Below, one piece after another: positions 21,842 through 33,800 of a stretch of 64,000 nt of DNA; the first letter of the stretch is position 1; the number at the start of each line of letters is the position of its first letter. The stretch is from positions 39,121,413-39,185,412 of the forward strand of contig CALNVZ010003426.1 in the NCBI GenBank assembly GCA_940671915.1, read 5' to 3'. Made by a program: the position numbers and the translations under genes. The notes beneath the pieces were generated by a model. The model saw only the letters and a list, made by a program, of their open reading frames with translations, had not been told where the DNA came from and did no database searches. This DNA comes from Paracentrotus lividus. Taxonomy: Eukaryota; Echinodermata; Echinoidea; Camarodonta; Echinidae.

Positions 21842-24800
21842 ACTCTCTTCTGCTGTCTCTGTCGGTAGATATCATGGCGTGGTGCATGCTGGGATGCATC
21901 ATCGTCGTCCGAATCCTCCTCGTTTGGGTTTCCTCCAGGCATCATGCCTCGTTTGCGCTTGAGGGCGGGGTCCACATCACCACCACCCTGGCGATCATCC
22001 TGGTCCATACCGTTAGCGATTTGTACCGGCTCAGGAGATGCTGTAAATGGACATAGGACAAACATGGAATTATATTTCAGGACCATCTTGAGATCTAAAT
22101 ATGTTGAATAATTAATTTTCTCAGAATAAAAAAATGCAATACACTATGTTCAGAACAATTTGGGTAGAAAATATCTAGGAGCTGAATAAAGGATGATTCC
22201 TGATGTGTATCCTCATCATATCATCTCTTTGCATTTTAATGAAGATAATTTCCATGATTTGCATGGATTTGTTAGATACTGCTGGTTCAAAGGACCAATC
22301 TACTGTATGATGACAAATTTCAAACAGTTTCTAGTTATAACCGGCCATGACACTAATGGTTTAAATTGCATGTATGGTTCAGGAAGCTTCAGGTACATTT
22401 TAAAGTTTAAGTAAAATTTCCTACATTGCATGGATTAGGACACATCTGCATGAGTCATTTTATCTCTCAGTCCAACTTCCAAGTTTTAGTATACCATAGC
22501 CCTCAAACTGTCTAAACCTGTAACTACCTCTCTAATTTTTTAACGCACCACATCAAATCTACAATGTAAATTACTTTGTTTTGGCAAGCTAAATGAATCA
22601 TTTTGGCAGGTAGCTCTGAAGAGTAAGGGTTAACCACTTTCAAAACTTATAGGACTATTGCATTGTACCATAAAGAGTTACAATCAATTGCAAATTGAAA
22701 CGACCAATCTGATTGGTTCACAGTGGAAATGTTACTCAAGAAGAAGGATCCTAATTGGCTACGATCAATTTGTAATTGATCGCAAGTGTTTATGTTAGAG
22801 GGCACATGTTATACTTACGTTCCACCAGTCTACATTCAGCTATTAACCTCATGAGATCATCCACTTTGACAAAGGGTCCTTGGAAGCTCTGTGGAGGGGG
22901 TAGCTTTGTCAGGACCATGGCAGCTGACATGGGTAGGGGGAATTCGCCACCAGGAACTGGGTGAGAGCCAGGAACTGTTTAGAAGAATAGAAATATGGCG
23001 ATATATATGAAGCAGATTTCAGAACAGGATCATAAGGTTCAAGTCCCTACAGCATCACTTGAGTCTTTCTGAAAGTATTCATCTTACATATTTCTGACCC
23101 TTGATTCTTCATTTTTTGTGCATCAGGCATAGGCTACTATTTTTTGGCAAAACAACTTTGCTCTTTACTTCAAAGCACTGGATGGAGTGTACACACGTAT
23201 GCTGAGGGTAGCCCTCGATGTCTGTTGGTATGACTTTGTAAACAATGTGAATCTAAGACAATTAATTTTATTCATTTGTCTCCAACAATAGAAACCATGC
23301 AAATTGGTAGAAACACACGCAACTGCTGTGTGATAAATATTGGAACCAGACAGCTATGAAAAAAATCATAGGCTGCCCGGGCGGGATTCGAACCCACGAC
23401 CTGTGGATTGCTAGACCACCGTCATAACCGCTAGACCACCGGAGTGCCCGTGGCGATCAAGGTTCATACTATCCCATATACATGAACATCAAACATAAAG
23501 GAATTTTTAACGCCGTTGGGATGTTAAATAGACAATTAATTTTATTCATTTGTCTCCAACGGTAGAAACCATGCAAATTGGTATAAACATGTGAATCTTT
23601 ATGTCAATTTACTGAGAGTATCAGTTAAAATTCATATGAGGAGACTGAAACTAGCAGGTCATTGTATGCGACATCCCAAACTCTCTGCCAACCCGCTCAT
23701 TCTTTGGGAACCAAAGCAAGGCAACAGAAAAGGAGGACGTTGCCAAGATTCTTTTGTTAATGTACTTAAAAAAGATACTGGACTTTCTAGCAACCAGGAA
23801 TTAGAAACAGTCATGCAAGATAGATTTGTTTGGAGGAATTATGTTCATGGAGCCCAAGATAGCATAGGCTAAGTGCTATTCTGCCCTCGATCTAGTAGTA
23901 GTTACTTCACAAGTTCTTGGGTTGAGTTCCAACTTGATTTGGTTACTCTTTGTCTTCCTTTTGGTCTCTTTTCTTTTATCTTTTTGTCAAAGTCAATCTT
24001 TCATTCACTAATTGCATAACTTCAGTCCTTGACTCAACCCATACATGAACCTAATAATAAAACTGACATAAAACCCTATTGTAACCCAAGTTCTCATCTT
24101 CAAATACAATACAGCCAGGAGCACTTATTGCCGGAGAAATGTTTTACTTCCTCGTGTATCCCCCCCCCCCCCCCCCTCAAAAAAAAAAAATGGATCAAGG
24201 CATCTTACTTGGTGCAACTCGTGGCCTGAATGGTAGCATCTGGTCCAGACTAGGTCTAAAGATCTCTTCTTGTTTGCTCTCTCCTGGTGCCTCACCACCG
24301 TCCTCCGTACCCTGGCTCTGCTCTGTGCTTACTGGGTTCACTGAGACAGGGACGGCCATGTTATACTGCCTGAGATCCTACAAACAGAGATGATATAATA
24401 CAGTGGAAACTCGTTATAATGAGGTCCTTGGGACCATAGAAGTTACCTTGTTATATCCCAAATCTTGTCATATCAGGGTAAAAAAAAAAAAAAATGCATA
24501 CAAAGACCTGGGACCAGCAAAATTACTGTTAAACCAGGAACCTTGTTATCTCAGATCTTGTTGTAACAAGTATACTGAATGACTGAGACAGAGAGGGCCA
24601 TGTTATACTGCCTAGATCCTACAAATAGAGAAGATATAATACTTGTGGTTGAAAGAGATAGGGATGGCCATATTATAAATTAATGGATTCAAAAACATGG
24701 CGTCGACACGAACGAGCGTGTAAATTCAAGCTCTCTGCCTTGAATATTATTATTTTACGCAAGTTACAGTAGAACCAGAAATTTTTGCATGGACGATACT

Positions 24801-27800
24801 TTTTGCGAGGAGTAAACAATCACGAAATGACAATGCATGCAAATCTTTATGTCTACAAATTGAATTGAATGACAGTACAATAATGTACACTATACAAGTA
24901 TCGATGCATATATGATTTTTCATTGTCGCCAATTCATGAAACTTTCATGCTGCACATTTTTCTGGTTTTACAGTGGTTTTCTAAGATTATTTACAACACA
25001 CAAGCTCTTTTTCTTTTCTTTTTTTACATATTACTTCTGTGGGAGTTTGCAGCCCTCATGTGAATATGCACAAAATTTCTCACATTTTGCTGGTCTCTAA
25101 ACATGGCACCTCTGTTTGCTAAAACTTGACTATAATTGAGTTCTTGATAGAAGAAATGCAGCTTCAAAGATGGTTACCATATTGTGTGCTTACCTTGTAA
25201 CCGAGCGCCTTGAGTTCTGCTGAATTACAGGGAAAGAGATCTAGGTAACGATACCTATCAACTAGGAGAAGGGTCTCACGTTCCTTGTAGTCCTGTATGG
25301 ATCAAGATGACAATACTTAGTGAATTATCCTCCCATAGCAGTAAATGTCTTCTTTTAGAGCTGCTTTGGCATTATAGTTGTTATCAAAATGCTATAAATC
25401 AGAATTCCATCTTCTCCAGCGGCTTTGCCATCCTCAAAAAATCTATGTAAGTTTGTGTTACACATACATTTTGAAAATACATGTACATGCTCTAAAGACT
25501 TATAGAAATATGGTTCAAATTACATAATCAATGTGGAAAAAACTAAATGAATAGAATGAACAGGGTACGAGTAACTACCCGAGTGAAAAGACAGGGCTCT
25601 TACACTTATTTTTTCCCCTCGACTCTCGAGTACAGACCCCTGTAAACCATTTTACATTTTAAAGTTCTTTTAAAAAGTCATTGCAATATCTAAAATAAAT
25701 GTTTACCCTAATTTTCCAAAAGAATTAGATGAATTTCCTGACTTTCTTGGACTTTTTGTTTCAGAAAAAATGTATTTTAAGAAATTTTGTGACCTGTATG
25801 TTACCTGCGAAGAAGAAAAGAGCAAAATAAAAAAAGATCAGGGCGGAAAAACTAAAAAGGACGAAAACTCACCGTCTTGAATATTGTTTGTCTTCTCTTC
25901 TCTACTTTGATGATACTGGCAAGATCTCCACATGTTGACTCAAAGTCCTCAAAACGTAGCCAAATCTCTCTGCATAAACACAAAGTAAACAATAAATCAG
26001 AAGCACTGACCAACACTAACAACTTTGCAGAATTACCAGTGCTGAAAAGTTGAATTCTTTTTATTAATTAAACATTGAAACAAGTAACATTTGATTTAAC
26101 TCTTGCATTGACTTTGTATATTTTTCAAATTCCTCAAAGGTCAGTCATCTCTCTGTGTAACATCAAAAAAAAGTACACAAGAAATCATCAAGATGAAATA
26201 TTGAATTCTTGCTTTAATAACCATTAAAACAGATACCAACGTTTCATTGAAAAGTTGTATTGACTTAGGAGCAACAAAAAAAAACCTTGAAAAACATTAA
26301 AGTGTCTACTGTAATTCGTCTGAAAGGTATTTATGGTATTTTTGTGTGTGCACAAATAACTGTCATGTCGGTAAATAATACAGGGAAATATGGTCACTGT
26401 TTGCCTTCATAAAAAAATTCAGTGCTCAGGGCCACATCTCATAAAGCTACCATGACTATAACTTCGGTGACATTCACTTGTGTGTAATAAAATAAACATG
26501 GGTTGTAGAGGTGCTTGTATATATGACTCATTCGTAAGACTGGGCCCAATTTATTTCTTAACATCATAATTCTGACAACTTACCCAGACTGCTCTGGTGG
26601 CAGGCTCCCTGATGTAAGAACCCTCTCAAACAAAACCCTTGTGTTGTTATCCTCTGAAAGACACAATCATAGGGAGAAAGGTAGAGTGTGGAGTGCATGA
26701 AAGATAAATAAACACATAGATCAATATGAAAATCATTGCTTCAATTACTATAAGATGCCTGATATTTGATGTCGATCCACTTCGATGTTCCGGAGGTGTG
26801 GGTACCATACCAGTAGTGACTGTATATTCTTTCAGCGAGCTATTGCTATTGTGACCTTCTACATGTAGCAAATGAACTCTCAGAGAGAGGATAAAAGTTG
26901 ACATTTTAAAATTCTTCTATAAAAAAACACCATAAAGTTACTAAAAAAAACAAAGCTACAATATAATATTCAAATAAAATTATGTTTCAAAGTTAGTTTT
27001 ACAGTTAACTACTGTTGTAACGAAGTGCTCGGTATCAAGAAAATTTCCTCATTTTACTGAACATGTAGGCACATAGACACATGTGCACGTTTGAAATTAC
27101 AACCAGTCAAATCATCTTGTTATAACAAAATCTTTTTGTATTATTTTGTGCTCACTATAACAGGATTTGACTGTATTGGTATCTATGATCTAAAGGCCCG
27201 GTCCCACTGGCGGGAGGATTAATTGCGCATTTCGTTCTTCCGCAACAAAAAACAAAACAAACAATCCGCAATGTATACGCAAATCATCCTAAAAAGCCAG
27301 TGGGACCGCGCCTTTAACCTGTTATTATGTAGAACTTACCATTGAGATGGGATAGGTAGTCCACATAGGCTAAGATGTATTCTGGAACATTGCCATACTT
27401 CTTGAGACCCAGCTCAAAGATCTTGAAAGCAACTTGAGAATCCTGGTAATTATAAGGAGAAATATGAGGATATGATGCAACAAAATAGAACAAAACATAT
27501 GAAGAAACATATGATTTAAAGAGAGGTCATAAAAATAATCTTGGAACCAGGAGGGATGGCCTGAATTATCAATAAATTTCCCGAGTCCCTTAATTCTGAC
27601 TCGTAAATAGCAGAGATTCAAGTAAATGATCTAACCACTCTGTGCCCATATATTTTCGCGATTTTGCTTCAAGGCGGGGAATTCGCAAGAGTATATTTTC
27701 GCAAATTTACTGTTATTTACATTCACTTTGTAAAGAAATATCAGGAAGTAAATATGTTTGTGTTCAGTAAGTCGCGAAATTCACAAAAGTAAAACCACCG

Positions 27801-30800
27801 CAAAATATAGAGCATGTACACCATGAGACCCTTAAATATTTCTTATAGAAAAAATACCTTGCTACAGTAATACTCCATAAGAGCTGCCGCTACAAAGACA
27901 TGGAACTGACTCCTAGGATCTTCTCTGGCTTTCTTGAACACTGTCCTAGCTGCCTTGATACCCTCAGCTCGTCTGGCAAACTTCATGTACTGCACATACA
28001 CCTTTACCACACAGACAGTGAAAAATAATAAAGATTTGTTTAAACAATGCAAAATACTAACTTTCTACGAGCCACTAAAGGCGAATTTATGATCCTTACA
28101 GGCAATTAGATCAATCACATTATGATGAATGTTATAACTTGAATTGCAAAGTACAATAGTTAGTATCATATCATCAATAATAGGTGATAAACTACATGTA
28201 GTTTTCGTAAACTTAAAGATCAACTTGGTGAAACACCGCGAAGGCTACTATTTTCATCTAGTCATAGCATTCTGGTCTTATATAATCACTACATTTACTT
28301 CATCAATAGACCATATTCCCTATGGCTTGATTTTTCTCTTCAACCTTTCCAAAGAGGGAAGAGTAAAATGAAATCAGGAATGTAATACATACCAGTGTTG
28401 GGTCAACCTCTTCCAATGCCAGCATTCTGGAGTAGATATTATGAACCTTCTCATACTTCATCCTCCCCTGTAATGTCAAAATGAGATAATTGAAAGCATT
28501 TACACGTCATCATACTCAAAGAGTCAAGAAACTTTCTTATATTTCAAGTGAAGCAAGTAATGGGGTAATCAAATTTATTATTATGAAAACTGTGGAATTT
28601 TTCTGTGTATTCAGTGATTGATGATTTTTTCAATGGTGGATCCAACCAGATTAGACATTATACTTTGGAGGGGCATACTTTGCCCCAAAATGGTATTGTG
28701 TATTAATAGGCTGGATCCGCCGCTGCTATTGTAATCTATTTTTGTCATTGCAAATCGTATTCTTATTTTATAATCTTTTATGTGAATTACCCATGCAATG
28801 AAATGCGCAATAAATATATCAAATTCAATTCCAAATAAAAAAGTCGGCGGTTATCATCTGAACTAGTTGTAATCATATGATCTTGTATCATATATCTGAA
28901 TGAATTTCCAAAATAATTATGAACTCATATTAAGGCTAACCCACCCCAAATAAATTGAAAACAATAAAAATTATACAGATAAAGTAAACAATGCAGTAAA
29001 TGGAGTGCCTTTCAGTAAAACAACAAGCAAAACCACTTACCTCTTCAAAATCTGCATATGCAAAGTAGATGAGATAATTCTTCTTCATCAATGTTGAGAT
29101 AGCTCTCTCATAGACTGCTGCAGCTTCGTCACTGTACACCTTACCACTGTTCATGTCCTGTGATATAGAAACAATCAAATACATTATGAACTCAAATTCT
29201 TTTTGAAGGCGGTTTATTGCAATTAGATCTTTATAATCAACACTTGATTAAAGTCACAGACTAGTTGTGTAACAGGGAGATACATCTTTTTAAGCTGGTG
29301 CTTTGATAAGGCTTGACCGCACGGAAAAACCCGAAGCCAGCCAGGAATAAGACAAAATGATAAATAGGCGAAGTGATGATTAGATCAAAAGGTAATTAGA
29401 CGAAATGGAATTAGACCATATGGGGTGAAACCAAGTGGGATTAGACCAAGTGGCAATTTACCCCTGTAGAAATGGGCACACCTACCCTCCCCTTTCAACC
29501 ACCCCCCCCCCCTCTAGTGACGCTGAGGTGGAGACTAACCCCTTTCTCTGTGAATATCCTGCAGCACTCTCTAGATAGAGAGCAAACTATACCACACATC
29601 AGGGTGATAGCCAGACACAGCAGACATTGCTCGAAGGCAAACATCAACTAAAATTATCACACCCCCCTCCCTCCTACCCCTACCCCTCCCCTACCCTCCT
29701 ACCTCTCCCCTCCGCCCCCTTCCCCTCCCCCAAAGGCAGCTGAGTGAAGACTTACCCCTTTCTCTGTGAATATCCTGCTAGCACTCTCCAGATAGAGCGC
29801 AAACTCATACCATACATCAGGATGATAACCCAGACACAGCAGACATTGCTCAAATGCAAACACACCGAAATAGTCACCCCCACCCAATCCCTCCCCCCCC
29901 CCCACCCTCAAGGGACGTGAGTGAAGACTTACCCTTTCTCTGTGGGAAATATCCTGCTAGCACTCTCCAGATAGAGCGCAAACTCATACCACACATCAGG
30001 ATGATAGCCCAGACATAGAAGACATTGCTCAAAAGCAAACATCACTGAAAAACAAAAGATTGGTCAAAATTAACAATTAGTGTACAACCAAAACCATATT
30101 TCTTGAAACATTGGCAGAGGCTTGTCAAAATATGAACTATGTTCTAGATATATAAGCTGAAATATTTACAAGTTTTTAAAATATATTTTGTGTGAATTAA
30201 GATTAGTATGTCATGTGTACGTTTAAAATGCCCAGTAATCAGGGCTCAAGCTTAACAGTTTTCTTTAGGTGGCTATTGGCACCTTTTGGGCAAGAAAATC
30301 ACATGGTTGAATGGGGATTTTGGGTTTATTTCAGGTGGCCCAACAAAGTTTCAGGTTGCCATTGGCACCGGGCCACTGCTAAATATTCGAGCCTTGAGAG
30401 TGACAGTTAGTGTCTACCTGAGGCTATTTAGCTATTTTGAATACATAAACAAGCTGAACTAAACAACCTAGGGGGGCCTACTGTAAAAAAATGGATTGTA
30501 AAAAGAAAAAGGTAGAAATACAGACTAAGATAATACTAACCTCTTTTAGTGATAAGCATTTGATCCTCTGTCCTGAGTGGATTGGATTTCTCCCAGTTCA
30601 CATACTTCTTCCAGAGTTCAATCTGTCTTGCCTCCTCTGCGGTACCAGTCGGAGGAACGGATGGGTTGTTCCTATTGAGGCCCTTAGTGATTGCTTCATA
30701 CTCCTAGATTAGCAGGCAAGCAAAATACTAAAATTGTAAGTGCTGACTTTCTTTATTGTGTTGTTATGATCAGTGATCCTAAATGTGCACCATTGACAGT

Positions 30801-33800
30801 TGCTCCAAGCTTTATGTCATCTAAGATGTATGGTTGTTACTAGTGTTAGATTTTATGTTAGGTAATCACTACAACTGCTTACCTTCGCAACTCTCCTGGC
30901 ATTCATGTAATCTCTGCTTCTATCTTCAATCATCTTTTTGGCTATCATCACATTGATGCCCTGTACAGAGGAAGAAAATAGGAGGGGGAAAAAGTAAAGT
31001 GTACATTTGACACCTTCAGAGATTTTAATCTAATGAATTCATGTACAACTACTAAAAAAAATCTTCACTAATAAAATAACAAATATTACTGTATGCATGT
31101 ACGCCATACACATGAATGGTGCCAAGGTTTTATTGTCACAAATTTTGTGAATCAGTAATCGGTCACAAATTCAACAACACGCCAGAATATTGCCAAAATC
31201 ACTAGCTCACAGAAAAATGTCTAAAGTATAGAAGTATACATGTAATTACCGAGTTAGCATTTGCCAGTATATCAACCTCCATGGCTTGCAAGAGATATCC
31301 CAGGCTCATGCCCCGCCAAGCAAATTTAATCAGACATGAAACAATCAGACAAGTCATATTTGCAAAAATTTATGTCCTGAAAAAATAAAGTAATTACAGT
31401 ATTATATCTTTTATACATATTGTGGTCTTTCTGCAGAGCCTTCTGGGAACATTCAAGCTCAGAAAATAGCCCTTTTCTGGTACCTTCCCACACCATGCTT
31501 TCATGGAGTCTCCCAAGCAGTGCAAACTTGTATGTATTACATTGATATGATCATACACTTACGTTTTCATAGTTGTTGTAGTCCTTCCACAGTGCCTCTA
31601 TGTTAGACATGGGATTGACGATACCTCGCTGGAACACTCGTCGGACCGCAGTGATCCTCTGATTCTCAGCGTATGAACCAACCGCTTCACTGATGGATAT
31701 CAAAGGACGAAGGTTTAAATTCATATATTATTGTTATTTTCACATGCCATGGCTGGTTTTGCAACAATCAATCTTGCACAGCCTATAAAAGTTCTACAAC
31801 TATCTCCTGCTTCTCTTATTATGCAAAATGGAGCCATAAACAACACTCCGGGAGGCCATTTTTACTGAGGTTATTCTCGACAAGACTTAGGCTATTCATC
31901 TCCAACTTTAAATTGATATACAGAGATCCCTGACTAACCAAACAAAGTCAAAATTCCATTTTAGTCAATCAATTTTTGGACAAACCATCTAAAACATGTG
32001 TGATTTACAATTCCCAGCTCAAAATTTGCGTAAGTCCCAACTTATTTTCACAGTATCAACACAATTGAATTATGCAAGGTCAACTGTAGGCCTATACTAC
32101 TTAAATCGGATACACGGAGGGTGACGGGGGGAGATAATACATGTACATCTTTTACACACGCTCCCCTAAAAAAAAAATTTGAAAGGTGGGGGGGGGGGGA
32201 CACCCAATATCATTTCAAAAGGTAGGGGATAAAACTTCTCCTTGACTATAACATTGTACAATAACTCCCTTTTACCCATATTTCTTTTCCGAAATCGATA
32301 TGCATTCATCCTAAATGGAGAAGGAAAAATGGGGCACCCAAGCTGATAACCCTTCTTTTTTTTATTCAAGGGTAGGGGTAGGGAGGAAGACTATTCTAGT
32401 GTTCAATAAATTGTAGCTATATGTGTATCTATTACTTACATTCCTTCACGAAGGTCATTAAGTTGTCCCACATGGGAAAAGAAAAGATATCCATGCCCAA
32501 CATGTGCATGTGTCTCTATGCCCATGTGTTCAGTTCAATGAGATTTCATTATAACGATACATGGCTAAGTTTTGAGCACCACATTGTAATGGGCATGGAC
32601 TTCATGATTTACATGTAAAGAGGGTTAGAGCAACTTCTCTTAAAGACCGTGTCATCCTTTTGCAGGCAAAAATATTACATTTCTAGTTTTTGAGAGGATA
32701 TAGTAGTATATCAATGACTATATGTTCCCACAACACGATTGAGCTCAAATGTGTATGTTTATCATTTTATTGCAATTATCATAATTCCCTCTTAATTTTT
32801 CGTACTTCGAAAAAAATCCTGCACGGTGCGATATTCAAATCGACCGTTGACTGTTAGCGCGGGTAAATGCACGCTGGTACACCGTGTGTATATTGCTGTA
32901 TGTGGTCCATGCTGAGCAACGAGCTGCACGCGCTGTAATATCAATGATGTTGATGGAGAGCTGGTCGAGATTGGTAGTCAGATTTTCGTTTCATATTACT
33001 GATCTAGGCAACCTATGGCAGCTATATGAAAAGACAGTATAAGATCGATCATATTCTAAAGTTATGCCAAGTTGCATGAGTTTTCGCAATTTGTGAAAAA
33101 GGATGACACTACCTTAACTTGTTACAATAGGTCTATTTTGCACTTACACTCCCTTCAAGAAGTTGATATAGTCGTTCCAGATGGGAAAAGAAAAGATATC
33201 CATGCCCATCTTATCTAAGGCAAAGTCATACGCTTGGGCCATCTTCTCACGGTATGATGATAGACTCCCTTTAGTCTCCTTGACGTAAGACAAGTAGCAC
33301 TTCCACAGGTCTATATTGAGCACCTTCATCAAGCATCGTTGAAACAGCTGGGGAAGGAGACAATATATGTGCCATAATGGATTGAAACCGTTTTTTTTTA
33401 AAACTCTCTCTCTCTCTTGGCACGATCTTCCAATTTCTTGCTGCAGTCGCTCCCTCAATAATCCTCACATTCTCTCACAACACAGTTACTCTGATTCGAC
33501 TTGAAAACCAGCACCTTAATTATTATCTAGTCTAAAAATAGATGCAATTAGCACACAATATAGTTCTAATTAAAAAGGAACTTTTCCTTTTAAACATAGT
33601 TGTTTAAATAATTGAAATATTCCTTTAAGGAATGTTCACAATATTTTGGAAGAGGATTTATGAGTTTTGATGGTCATACCTTTTCAACTCTCTCGTAGTT
33701 CTTGCTTCTCATCTGTTAGTGAAATGGACGGCAAAGTGGATCCGTAAAATGAGGTCAAATTCAAGGAGGAAAGTGCAGAGATATACATGACATGTTTCAT

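Larger units (their letters stand above)
23150..23872 (+). mobile_element. LINE-type reverse transcriptase C-terminus, interrupted
   Basis: In CSTF3 intron 17, antisense to that gene, the plus strand reads [17 protein letters not shown] (about 23174-23224), then DFVNNVNL, and, after an insertion of about 345 bp, [20 protein letters not shown] and on to a stop at 23872. The motifs (LDGxYTRML, RRLxLAGHC, KxDTGL, MQDRxxWR) are those of the final part of non-LTR reverse transcriptase polyproteins found widely in marine invertebrates. The frame is open on both sides and reads smoothly once the insertion and one copy of its target duplication are removed. Confidence 0.7.

Noticed and set aside
23371..23450. 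Functional tRNA gene on the minus strand
   Set aside because: A and B boxes and the T arm are good, but the acceptor strands do not pair and part of the D/anticodon region is duplicated; it lies in a mobile insertion.
29699..29911. Separate small gene encoding a CSTF3-like peptide
   Set aside because: It is the middle copy of the triplicated CSTF3 exon 9 with flanking low-complexity intron translated at both ends.
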